This document shows positions 52,897 through 64,000 of a stretch of DNA of 64,000 nucleotides, in pieces (within the stretch, counting starts at the first letter, position 1; every line of letters starts with the position of its first letter). The DNA comes from Lolium rigidum. Its lineage: Eukaryota > Streptophyta > Magnoliopsida > Poales > Poaceae. Made by a program: the position numbers and the translations under genes. The stretch lies in assembly GCF_022539505.1 (NCBI RefSeq), contig NC_061510.1:228273853-228337852 (forward strand). The letters are read 5' to 3'. The notes beneath the pieces are model-generated. The model did no database searches and was not told where the DNA came from. It saw only the letters and a program-made list of their open reading frames with translations.

Positions 52897-54711
52897 ATGA
52901 TGGTAGAGTGAAGCCAAGGTGAAACAAAGTCATTAACGGGTCTCTTGAACATGGATGTTTGCATCGCTGTAAGTGCTAAAATTTACCAGTTTCAGATGGA
53001 TTGATACACGGCCATATTATACTGCCCCGTTTCCCCCAAGAATTGGAAATAATAAGGTAGTTATGTTTTTGCAGGATGATCGAATATGTATTCTAAAGAA
53101 ACCAAAGTTATAAGTATATCACGTTTTGATATTATTATGATCATAAGGTGCAAATTTGAACGAGTATACTGTTCGACAAATTGGGTATGCTTAAATTCAT
53201 TGTACTTATTGCAGATATTAGGTGTTCTTTCATATTGAAATCCTTTAGGTTTCTACACTGTTGTGATCGTAAGGTGCCGATTTCTACCCGCGAATTTGGT
53301 ATGCTTATAGCCAGCATTCTTATTGCACATATTACATGTTCTTTTATATTTAAATCTCTCCATGAATGATGCCACTAATTACATACCAATCTTATATAAC
53401 TTCGTAAGCTGCACAGAAAAGTACCACATTTCCAGATGGCAGCTATTACCGATATTTTTGCAAAACGGCACAAAATTGATTCTACTCTAATTGGCATCTA
53501 CGCTGGAAACAACAATACTTACAGCCTTGGTGGCTCAGTGCCTCTGTTCACGTAAAACATTAGACTAATATATTTATATGTTCTTCATTTCTGCAGGCTT
53601 TAGATCTTTTTAGATAATAATGGTTGTGGACTACGTAACAATCTGATTTCAGTTAGCTCTTCTGGGCGGATGGCAGGTAGAGTTTACTTCTACCTTTCTT
53701 TTTTGTTTGCTCCAATGAAAAATTGTTCGTAGATCTTTACTTCGACAATAATTAACATGATTATGGTATTGAGCTCTTCTATAAAACATGAAATAATTAG
53801 AGGGGGAAGTTAAGACATTTCGTAATGAAGTAAGCAGGACAGCAACACTATTTCACGGAAAAAAAATTATAATGCTTATCCTTACAGAAAAAAGTAGTGC
53901 ATAATATAGGGGTACAATATTTCATTAAATATACATCCTAATTTAATTTTTTCAGAAATATTCTGTTTTAACTTTTTAGGATGCACGAATTTTACATGAT
54001 TGAGTAATAGTATGTCTACTAAAGATTTTCATAAATTACTGGCAGAAAATTAACTATGGGAAGATAGTTTAAGATTTATGAGAATTTTATGTGGAGAACA
54101 TAAAAATATAGAAGATGTTATAATAAATAGGTAACAAAAACATATTAAAATATTCATGGCTGCGGAAGTAAGTGCGGGGATTAAAAATGAAAATATGTTT
54201 AAGATTTAAGGTAAGTTTGGACATATAAACAAAAAAACCTTCACCCATAGAGAATATTTTATTTATAACCTTAATAACGAATTTACCTGATTTATGAACT
54301 CCAAGATCATATATATTTATTCATGTGTATTCTATCATAATAGTAAATTAAATAAAACAATTCTACTTGATATATATATTCTAATTAATGTGGTTGAAAA
54401 ACAAGAGGCACCATTAGTAGGGAAAGTAGCTAATGAACCCAGTTAGTACGTCAATGATGAGACACATGGCAAAATTAATGCATGGGCGATGAGACAAAAT
54501 ATTGCAGGAGTTTGGAGAAAGAAGGCATGTCGTATGTTAGAATCCTCTACTGGCCGGGTAACAAAACTTGGTAGACTAAAAAATAAAGTTATTATCACAT
54601 TGCTGTAAATATGTGAGAGATTAGTTCTATTAAATTGTTCAAAAATATGATATCAAGAAGGAGAAAAATACTAAATACTAGCCGCGCAAATTGCGCGGGC
54701 CACCCAGCTAG
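52111..54711 (+). mobile_element. Helitron 2, both ends present
   Basis: The 5' terminus TCTATTATATTATTAAAATA follows A (52110). The 3' terminus is GCCACCCAGCTAG, followed by T (54712), preceded by the hairpin CCGCGC-AAATT-GCGCGG (54682-54698). The A|T insertion site, TC start, CTAG end and subterminal hairpin meet all Helitron criteria. It is 2.6 kb without Rep/helicase, so non-autonomous. The 5' half is a GC-rich, exon-like patch (52300-52610) and the second copy of the 300-bp repeat; the rest is AT-rich. Confidence 0.8.
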
Positions 54712-55060
54712 TTATAAGTTAAATAAAGAGGAGGGATGCGGTTCTCAAAAAAAAAAAAAAAAAACTAGCGACCAGAAACACGAATCTTGACACTCCTAAT
54801 TAAACGGTTTATGTATTGCTGAGAACTAAACTAGTTATCTAGTACCGTCAAATTCTTTTCTTGGATTGTTTCTTTATATTCAAGACAGTAGTATGATGTT
54901 TGACATGCAGTAGTCATTCCGTTTGCTAATGTAAGACTTTTAATTATCTTTTCAGAAATGTACGTGCAGATGCGCTCTTAGCATATAGATTCACTTATTT
55001 TGATCCGTACCAAAACTTTAAAATATTTAGAAGATCTTAAATTAGTGAATATATCATGTA
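54712..55060. other. Spacer with poly(A) tract, no gene
   Basis: AT-rich DNA between Helitron 2 and a Stowaway. A 19-base A run (~54749-54767) preceded by GAGGAGGGATGCGGTTCTC could be the tail of a small retroposon, but no target-site duplication was found. Confidence 0.35.
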
Positions 55061-55149
55061 CTTCATCCGATCCATAATAAGTGTTAGGATTTTAATTTAA
55101 ATTTAAGTTTAAATAAAATAAATTAATGATTTTTTATGGATCGAGTGAG
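55061..55149. mobile_element. Stowaway MITE left of element E
   Basis: 89 bp between TA dinucleotides (55059-55060 and 55150-55151). The left end CTTCATCCGATCCATAATAA pairs with the right end TTTTATGGATCGAGTGAG. It is only ~15 bp from the ATCAT flank of element E. Confidence 0.75.
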
Positions 55150-55163
55150 TAGCAATTTATATT

Positions 55164-55751
55164 ATCATTGTTAAAGATTTGGCATAGGTATATTTCGTAG
55201 TCTATGACTTATAATCTCAACCTCTGTAAGAGAGCCTTCTTGACCTTCAAGTCTTGTACCACAATATATACTCGTTCATGAGGCTCAATAATACATCCAC
55301 CATATTTCGAATATCTCTCTATCGTTCTACATGGTCAGAGCAGCACGCTCCTTGACCTAGCCGTGACAAAAGATTCCGCGCCACCCCGCTTCCGGGGAGG
55401 TCGATCTCCATGATCTACTCCGGGGACCGCGCAACTCGTATGAGAGTTCTAGATCAATTTTCTTGTTGTCCGCCGGTCGCTCGACTTCTTTTTTTTTTGG
55501 TTTTTATGGATCATAGATCGGATTGATTGGCCCACTGCCGTCGTCATAACGCGCCTCTACTCCGACAACGGCATCGATCTGCACCGGCTATCTTCATCCA
55601 TCGCACGGCACAGCTGCACGCCGCAAACGGGCGCCCCTACGTGCGTCGCAGCATGTTGTTCGTGTCCGCGCGGTCTCCATAGGTTCATCTTAGCTGCCAT
55701 CGCTGGGGACATCATCGACAACGTCTCCATCGCCTTCGGTCTGCGCGTCGT
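55164..55751 (+). mobile_element. Element E: 5' half (LTR, primer site, leader)
   Basis: ATCAT (55164-55168) is followed by a 163-bp LTR (55169-55331) that starts TGTTAAAGATTTGG and ends GTTCTACA. TGGTCAGAGC (55332) is a Met-tRNA primer site shortened by two bases. The C-rich internal part (55342-55746) has no coding domain and stops at GTCGT (55747-55751), where an Athila-like LTR begins. It complements the 3' half of E at 19071-20833. Confidence 0.7.
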
Positions 55752-57769
55752 AGATACATCTCAAACGTATCTATAATTTCTGATGTTCCATGCTAGTTTT
55801 ATGACAATACCTACATGTTTTGCTCACACTTTATAATATTTTTATGCATTTTCCGGAACTAACCTATTAACAAGATACCGAAGTGCCAGTTCCTGTTTTC
55901 TGCTGTTTTTGGTTCCAGAAATGCTGTTCGGGCAACATTCTCGGAATTCGACGAAACAAAAGCCCAAGGCCTTATTTTCCCCGGATTGTTCCAGAACACC
56001 GAAGGAGAGCCGGAGGGGGACCAAGGGGGACCCACACCATAGGGGGGGCGGGTCCCACCCTGGCCGCGCTGCCATGTGGTGAGGGAGCCCTGCTGCCCCT
56101 CCGACTCCGCCTCTTCGCCTATAAAACCCCTCGTGACCTAAAAACCCGATACCAATTGACGAAACTCCAGAAAGACTCCAGGGACGCCGCCGCCATCGCG
56201 AAACTCCGTTTCGAGGGACAGAAGTCTCTGTTCCGGCACGCCGCCGGGACGGGGAATTGCCCCCGGAGTCATCTCCATCGACACCACCACCATCTTCATC
56301 GCTGTTGTTGTCTCCTATGATGAGGAGGGAGTAGTTCTCCCCCGACGCTGAGGGCTCTACCGGTAGCTATGTGGTTCATCTCTCTCTCCCATGTGATCTT
56401 TATGTGATCATGAGCTTTGTATCACTATTAATCTATGTGCTACTCTAGTGATGTTATTAAAGTAGTCTATTCCTCCTTCATGATGTAAAGTTGACAGTGT
56501 GTGCATCATGTAGTACTTGGCGTAGGTTATGATTGTAATCTCTTGTAGATTATGAAGTTAACTATTACTATGCACTCTAGAGGTTACTTTAATATGAACT
56601 CCGGATTCACTCCATGGTGTGATGGTGACAGTGTGCGCATCGTGTGTGATTCCTTTATGAAGTTGTGGAGCTTGTTTACTCTAGCTTGAGGGTGCTCTTG
56701 TAGCCCTACATAATGAATGGTGTTTGTTATCCAACAAGAGAGTGTGAGAAAGTAGCACAAAGGAAGAGAAGTTATTTATTTATGTGATCATTGTTGAGAG
56801 TGTCCACTAGTGAAAGTATGATCCCTAGGCCTTGTTTGCAAATATTGAATCACCGTTTATTTACTGTTCTGCTACATGTTTGCTTGCTGCCATATTTATT
56901 TCAGATTGTTATTACCACTCATATTCATCTATATCACTTGCATCTTACTATCTCTTCGCCGAACTAGTGCACCTATACATCTGACAAGTATATTAGGTGT
57001 GTTGGGGACACAAGAGACTTCTTGTATCGTAATTGTAGGGTTGCTTGAGAGGGATATCTTTGACCTCTACCTCCCTGAGTTCGATAAACCTTGGGTAATT
57101 CACTTAAGGGAAACTTGCTGCTGTTCTACAAACCTCTGCTCTTGGAGGCCCAACACTGACTACAGGAATAGAAGCGTGCGTAGACATCAAGCTATTTTCA
57201 CGGCGCCGTTGCCGGGAAGGTAAGGTAAAAGGTATTCACATCCTCCGACTACTAAGCTATTTCCTAGCACTGTTGCCGGTGTGTGAGTGCTCGAAGCTAT
57301 TTCCTTTAGATCCCGCAATTGCATCTTTTTGTTTCTTGTTTTTATTTTTCACTAGTTAGGCATAATGGAAAACAACAGTGAGCTTTTTAATCTATTTCCT
57401 GAAATAAGACATGAATTATGTGATGCGAAAATTAAAAAACCTATAGAACCTTATCTGCATGATAGTAGCAATGTTATTAGTATGAATGCAATTAATGCTA
57501 ATGCTATGGAAAAGTCTAAGCTTGGGGAAGCTGGTTCTTATGATCTTTTTAGCTTCCCATCTTTAGGGGAGAAAATTTGCTCTGATAATACTTTATCTCC
57601 CATATGCGATAACTCTAATGATGCTTGTGATATTTTAAATCCACCTACTGAAAGTATTCCATATAAAATACCTATGAAAATTATTGAACGTGTTGTGGAT
57701 AACCGCTATGAAGGGGATGGAACTGTCCATCCTGGAGATCATTTACTGTTTTTGCATGAATTATGCGGG
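55752..57769 (+). mobile_element. Athila-like element, 5' half (partner of element A)
   Basis: The LTR spans 55752-57189. It begins AGATACATCTCAAACG (first T mutated) and ends GCGTGCGTAGACATCA. The primer site CGGCGCCGTTGCCGGGAAG (57201-57219) follows. The gag start follows at 57365. The LTR is almost identical to that of element A at 17644-19070, much closer than to C, D or H. The left flank GTCGT resembles the GTTGT on the right of element A. Confidence 0.8.
57365..57769 (+). pseudogene. gag N-terminus of the Athila-like element, truncated by insertion
   Basis: The 135-codon frame opens at an ATG with MENNSELFNLFPEIRHELCD. It contains KSKLGEAGSYDLFSFPSL and ends YEGDGTVHPGDHLLFLHELC, the well-conserved start of the Athila gag domain. 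The rest is missing because the LTR of element C begins at 57770; its TGA supplies the stop. The frame itself has no internal stop. Confidence 0.75.
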
Positions 57770-60700
57770 TGATGTCTACGCACGTTTCTATTCCTGTAGA
57801 CAGTGTTGGGCCTCCAAGAGCAGAGTGTGTAGAACAGCAGCAAGTTTCCCTTAAGTGAATCACCCAAGGTTTATCGAACTCAGGAGGAAGAGGTCAAAGA
57901 TATCCCTCTCAAGCAACCCTGCAATCACGATACAAGAAGTCTCTTGTGTCCCCAACACACCTAATACACTTGTCAGATGTATAGGTGCACTAGTTCGGCG
58001 AAGAGATAGTGAAATACAAGTGATATGGATGAATATGAGTGGTAATAACAATCTGAAATAAATATGGCAGCGAGTAAACATGCAGTGGAACAGTAAATAA
58101 ACGGAGATTTGATATTTGGAAACAAGGCCTAGGGATCATACTTTCACTAGTGGACACTCTCAACATTGCAATCATAAAGGAATATAAATAAGCACTTCAC
58201 TATGCGATTCTGAATTACTCTTCGGCAAGATAACGAACACTAATTCATCATGTAGGCAAACCTTAAAGATGTATTCCCAAGTACTAATAAACACCCCACG
58301 CTGTCATTGTGAGCATTCATAGGAGGTACTAACACACCACAATTTCATAGAGACATCCAACTCAAATCATAACCCAGTGAATAAGTATTCTGTGAAATAT
58401 AGCCTAAAAGACCCACACGGTGCACACACTGTCACCTTTACACACGTGGGACAAGGAGTCTCCGGAGATCACATAAGTAAAATCCACTTGAATAGCATAA
58501 CGACATCTAGATTACAAAGCTCATCATATGGATCTCAATCATGCAAAGCAACTCATGAGATCATTGTATTGAAGTACATGGGAGAGAGATTAACCACATA
58601 GCTACCGGTATAGCCCTTAGCCTCGAGGGAGAACTACTCCCTCCTCATCATAGGAGACAACAGCGGTGATGAAGATGGCGGTGGTGTCGATGGAGATGCC
58701 TTGCGGGGGCAATTCCCCGTCCCGGAGGCGTGCCGGAACAGAGACTTATGTCCCCCGAATCTTGGCTTCGCGATGGCGGCGGCTCTGGAACTTTTCTCGT
58801 ATCGTCGCTTATCCGTGTAGGGTTTTCGCGACGGAGTCCTTAAGTAGGCGGAAGGGCAGCCTCGGAGGGGCCCTGGTGGGGCCACACAATAGGGGGGCGC
58901 GCCCCACCCCTTGGCCGCGCCGCCCTGGCGTGTGGGGCCCCCTGGCTCCCCTCTGGTCTCTCTCCGGTGTTCTGGAAGCTTCGTGGAAAAATAAGGTATC
59001 GGGCGTTGATTTCGTCCAATTCCGAGAATATTTCCTTACTAGGATTTCTGAAACCAAAAACAGCAGAAAACAGGAACTGGCACTTCGGCATCTCGTCAAT
59101 AGGTTAGTTCCGGAAAATGCATCAAAACGATGTAAAGTGTGTATAAAACATGTGAGTATCATCATAAAAGTAGCATGGAACATAAGAAATTATAGATACG
59201 TTTGAGACGTATCAAGCACCCCCAAGCTTAGTTCCTACTCGCCCTCGAGTAGGTAAACGATAACAAAGACAATTTCTGAAGTGACATGCTATCATAATCT
59301 TGATCAATACTATTGTAAAGCATATGAGATGAATGCAGCGATTCGAAGCAATGGTGAAGACAATGAGTAAACAACTGAATCATATAGCAAAGACTTTTCA
59401 TGAATAGTACTTTCAAGACAAGCATCAATAAGACTTGCATAAGAGTTACTCATAAAGCAATAGATTCTTAGTAGAAAGCTTTGAAACAACACAAATGAAG
59501 ATATAAGTTTCAGCAGTTGCTTTCAACTTCAACATATTTATCTCATGGATAATTGTCAACACAAAGTAATATAACAAGTGCAATAGGTAAACATGTAAGA
59601 ATCAATGCACACAATTGATACAAGTGTTTGCTTCTAAGATAGAAGGAAGTAGGTAAACTGACTCAACAATAAAGTAAAAGATTGGCCCTTCGCAGAGGGA
59701 AGCATGGATTACTATATTTGTGCTAGAGCTTTTCATTATGAAAACAAGAAACAATTTTGTCAACGGTAGTAATAAATCATATGTGTTATGTATAAGATAT
59801 CCTATAAGTTGCAAGCCTCATGCATAGTATACCAATGGTTCTCGCACCTTGTCCTAATTAGCTTGGATTAACATGGATTATCATTGCATAGCATATGTTT
59901 CAACCAAGTGTCACAAAGGGGTACCTCTATGCCGCTCGTACAAAGGTCTAAGGAGAAAGCTCGCATTGGATTTCTCGCTTTTGATTATTCTCAACTTAGA
60001 CATCCATACCGGGACAACATAGACAACAGATAATGGACTCCTCTTTAATGCATAAGCATTCAACAACGAGATAATATTCTCATAAGAGATTGAGGATTGA
60101 TGTCCAAACTGAAACTTCCACCATGATTCATGGCTTTAGTTAGCGGCCCAATGTTCTTCTCTAACAATATGCATACTCAAACCATTTGATCATGAAAATC
60201 GCCCTTACTTCAGACAAGACGAACATGCATAGCAACTCACATGATATTCAACAAAGGTAAAAGTTGATGGCGTCCCCAGAAGCATGGTTACCGCTCAACA
60301 AGCAACTTATAAGAAATAAGATACATAGCTACATATTCTTCACCACAATAGTTTTTTTAAGGCTATTTTCCCATGAGTTATAAATTGCAAAGACAAAGGA
60401 TAGAATTTTTAAAGGTAGCACTCAAGTAATTTACTTTGGAATGGCAGAGAAATACCATGTAGTAGGTAGGTATGGTGGACACAAATGGCATAGTTTTTGG
60501 CTCAAGGATTTGGATGCATGAGAAGTAATCCCTCTCAATACAAGGTTTAGGCTAGCAAGGTCGTTTGAAGCAAACTCAAGTATAAAACGGTGCAGCAAAA
60601 CTCACATATGAACATATTGTAAGCATTATAAGACTTTACATCGTCTCCTTGTTGTTCAAACACCTTAACCAGAAAATATCTAGACTCTAGAGACCAATCG

Positions 60701-61130
60701 TGCAAGCCAAATTTTAACAAGCTCTATGTAGTTCTTCATTAATGGGTGCAAAGTACATGATGCAAGAGCTTAAACATGATCTATATGAGCACAACAATTG
60801 CCAAGTATCAAATTATTCAAGACATTATACCATTTACCACATGCGGCATTTTCCATTTCCAACCATATAACAATGAACGAAGTAGTTCAACCTTCACCAT
60901 GAACATTAAGAATAAAGCTAAGAACATATGTGTTCATACAAAACAGCGGAGCGTGTCTCTCTCCCAAACAAAGAATGCTAGGATGCGATTTTATTCAAAC
61001 AAAAACAAAAACAAAAACAAAAACAAACAGACGCTCCAAGTAAAGCACATAAGATGTGACGGAATAAAAATATAGTTTCACTAGAGGTGACCTGATAAGT
61101 TGTCGATGAAGAAGGGATGCCTTGGGCATC
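57770..61130 (-). mobile_element. Element C: Athila-like element, 3' LTR and internal region
   Basis: Minus-oriented. The LTR is 57770-59214 (plus-strand ends TGATGTCTACGCACG and GAGACGTATCA). The internal region to its right (59215-61130) is the reverse complement of the non-coding 3' interior seen in A and H, including the polypurine AGCATCCCCAAGCTTAG equivalent at 59215-59232. It is cut at 61131 by another LTR. The target-site copy on the left would be GCGGG (57765-57769). Confidence 0.75.
60997..61031. repeat. (CAAAAA)n microsatellite in element C
   Basis: Five to six consecutive CAAAAA units. On the element's sense strand it corresponds to the TTTTTG-rich stretch before GAATAAAA at ~40730 in element H, so it is an expanded family motif. 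Confidence 0.7.
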
Positions 61131-61261
61131 TGATACGTCCATTTTGCATCACTATTTTATATCATAATTTACTGTTATTCATTGATATATTTCATATTTA
61201 GGGATGATACTTATGTTATTTCATCTATTTTGCATGTTTCATGATTATTGGAGAATCGCGC
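61131..61261 (+). mobile_element. Element E2: first 131 bp of a different LTR
   Basis: TGATACGTCCATTTTGCATC starts here after GCATC, within element C. The sequence differs from the Sabrina-type LTRs after TGATACGTC and resembles another abundant Triticeae gypsy LTR class. It is interrupted after 131 bp by element D. Confidence 0.6.
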
Positions 61262-64000
61262 TGATGTCTACGGGTGCTTCTATTCTTGTAGACAGTGTTG
61301 GGCCTCCAAGAGTAGAGTTTTGTAGAACAGCAGCAAGTTTCCCTTAAGTGGATCACCCAAGGTTTATCGAACTCAGGGAGGAAGAGGTCAAAGATATCCC
61401 TCTCAAGCAACCCTACAATCACGATACAAGAAGTCTCTTGTGTCCCCAACACACCTAATACACTTGTCAGATGTATAGGTGCACTAGTTTGGCGAAGAGA
61501 TAGTGAAATACAAGTAGTATGAATGAATATGAGCAGTAGTAACGGTGGCAGAAAATAGCTTAGTGGCGTGCAGTTGATGGTAGTAATATTGCAGCAAGTA
61601 AACATGCAGTGGAACAATAAGTAAACGATGATTGCAGTATTTGGAAACAAGGCCTAGGGATCATACTTTCACTAGTGGACACTCTCAACATTGTAATCAT
61701 AAAGGGATATAAATAAGCACTTCACTATGCTACTCGAATTACTCTCTGGCAAGATAACGAACACTAATTCATCATGTAGGCAAACCTTAAAGATGCATTC
61801 CCAAGTACTAATGAACACCCCACGCTGTCACTTTGAGCATTCACAAGAGGTACTAACACACCACAATTTCATAGAGACATCCAACTCAAATCATAACTCA
61901 GTGAATAAGTATTCTGTGAAATATAGCCTAAGAGACCCACACGGTGCACACACTGTCACCTTTACACACGTGGGACAAGGAGTCTCCGGAGATCACATAA
62001 GTAAAATCCACTTGAATAGCATAACGACATCTAGATTACAAACTCATCATATGGATCTCAATCATGTAAGGCAGCTCATGAGATCATTGTATTGAAGTAC
62101 ATAGGAGAGAGATTAAACCACATAGCTACCGGTACAGCCCTTAGCCTCGATGGAGAACTACTCCCTCCTCATGGGAGACAGCAGCGTTGATGAAGATGGC
62201 GGTGGTGTCGATGGAGGAGCCTTCCGGGGGCACTTCCCCGTCCCGGCGGCGTGCCGGAACGGAGACTCCTGTCCCCGGATCTTGGCTTCGCGATGGCGGC
62301 GGCTCTGGATGGTTTCTCGTACCGTGGCTTTTTCGTATCGAGGTTTTAGGTCAGGGGCCTTTAAATAGGCGAAGAGGCGGAGTCGGAGGGCTGACGAGGC
62401 GACGACACAGTAGGGGGGCGCGACCCACCCCCTGGCCGCGCCAGCCTATCATCTGGGGCCCATAGGGACCTCCTCTGGTGGATCTCGGGAGTTCTGGAAG
62501 CTTCGTGTGATTCTACGATGCTGGGCGTTGATTTCGTCCAATTCCGAGAATATTTCCTTACTAGGATTTCTGAAACCAAAAACAGCAGAAAACATCAACT
62601 GGCCCTTCGGCATCTCGTCAATAGGTTAGTTCCGGAAAACGCATAATAATGACATATAATGTATATAAAACATGTGAGTATCATCATAAAAGTAGCATGG
62701 AACATAAGAAATTATAGATACGTTTGAGACGTATCAAGCATCCCCAAGCTTAGTTCCTACTCGCCCTCGAGTAGGTAAACGATAACAAAGATAATTTCTA
62801 AAGTGACATGCTATCATAATCTTGATCATACTATTGTAAAGCATATGAGATGAATGCAGCAATTCGAAGCAATGATGAAGATAATGAGTAAACAAATGAA
62901 TCATATAGCAAAGACTTTTCATGAATAATACTTTCAAGACAAGCATCAATAAGACTTGCATAAGAGTTACTCATAAAGCAATAAATTCAAAGTAAAGGCA
63001 TTGAAGCAACACAAATGAAGATATAAGTTTCAGCGGTTGCTTTCAACTTCAACATGTATATCTCATGGATAATTGTCAACACAAAGTAATATAACAAGTG
63101 CAATAAGTAAACATGTAAGAATCAATGCACACAGTTGCTACAAGTGTTTTCTTCTGGGATAGAAAGAATAGGCAAACTGACTCAACAATAAAGTAGAAGA
63201 TAGGCCCTTCGCAGAGGGAAGCATTGATTACTATATTTGTGCTAGAGCTTTTTATTTTGAAAATAAGAAACAATTTTGTCAACGGTAGTAATAAAGCATA
63301 TGTGTTATGTATAAGACATCTTATAAGTTGCAAGCCTCATGCATAGTATACTAATAGTGCTCGCACCTTGTCCTAATTAGCTTGGATTAACACGGATTAT
63401 CATTGCATAGCATATGTTTCAACCAAGTGTCAAAAAGGGGTACCTCTATGCCGCCTGTACAAAGGTCTAAGGAGAAAATTCGCATTGGATTTCTCTCTTT
63501 TGATTATTCTCAACTTAGACATCCATACCGGGACAACATAGACAACAGATAATGGACTCCTCTTTAATGCATAAGCATTCAACAACAGATAATATTCTCA
63601 TAAGAGATTGAGGACTGATTGTCCAAACTGAAACTTCCACCATGAATCATGGCTTTAGTTAGCGGCCCAATGTTCCTCTCTAACAATATGCATACTCAAA
63701 CCATATGATCATGAAAATCGCCCTTACTTCAGACAAGACGAACATGCATAGCAACTCACATGATATTCAACAAAGGTAAAAGTTGATGGCATCCCCAGAA
63801 ACATGGTTACCGCTCAACAAGCAACTTACTAAGAAATAAGACACATAAGTACATATTCTTCACCACGATAGTTTTTAAGCTATTTGTCCCATGAGCTATA
63901 TATTGCAAAGACAAAGAATAGAAATTTTAAACGTAGCACTCAAGTAATTTACTTTGGAATGGCGGAGAAATACCATGTAGTAGGTAGGTATGGTGGACAC
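61262..64000 (-). mobile_element. Element D: Athila-like element, 3' LTR and internal region
   Basis: Minus-oriented. The LTR is 61262-62736 (plus-strand ends TGATGTCTACGGGTGC and GAGACGTATCA). The interior (62737 to the window edge) matches the reverse complement of the interiors of A, C and H. The LTR is similar to but distinct from that of C, including an extra stretch near 61550-61600. It is inserted in E2. Confidence 0.75.

Overview
This window is plant nuclear DNA of the Triticeae type (wheat, Aegilops, barley, rye or a close pooid grass). It is mostly nested LTR retrotransposons with a small gene island. The evidence is: Athila-lineage (Sabrina/WHAM-like) LTRs that start TGATACGTC and carry tRNA-Asp-like primer sites; a Tat-lineage gypsy with an antisense extra ORF; Stowaway, Harbinger, CACTA and Helitron elements; and spliced genes with plant introns. 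Family names rest on motif recognition only.

Left block (1-20833). This is a stack of insertions, each inside the next. A Tat-like gypsy (T, 1-4064) sits in a gypsy with a very long LTR (S, 4065-10595). S sits in the gag of a deleted gypsy (G, 10596-15876). G sits in the internal region of an Athila-like element (A, 15877-19070). A sits in a small non-autonomous, Copia-like element (E, 19071-20833), whose LTR also holds a Stowaway MITE.

Gene island (20839-34535). A ~270-bp tandem repeat is split by a 1.36-kb Harbinger element carrying a GC-rich ORF. Next is an intact 8-coding-exon gene for an MHX-type vacuolar cation/proton exchanger (plus strand), with a leader intron and a two-codon upstream ORF. 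Facing it tail to tail is a two-exon F-box gene (minus strand) whose stop codon was duplicated by a tiny poly(A) insertion. MITEs sit in introns of both genes.

Middle block (34536-46869). A decayed Copia element (minus strand) is interrupted in its integrase by a complete gag-only Athila-like element (H, 37385-44102). A CACTA left end follows, then a 100-N assembly gap (45134-45233). After the gap come an LTR tail of the S family, a gag fragment, an AP2/ERF-domain fragment and a CACTA right end.

Right block (46870-64000). It holds a 5'-truncated LINE, two related Helitrons, a Stowaway, the 5' half of E, and the 5' half of an A-like element inside it. Two minus-strand Athila-like elements (C and D) and the start of another LTR (E2) follow.

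The main observation concerns order. The 3' halves of E and A lie at the left and their 5' halves at the right, with matching target-site duplications (ATCAT/ATCAT and GTTGT/GTCGT) and near-identical A LTRs. One nested insertion therefore appears in reversed order around the gap. Either the scaffold join at the gap is wrong, or the window spans the junction of a large tandem duplication. Mismatched CACTA ends across the gap favour a wrong join.
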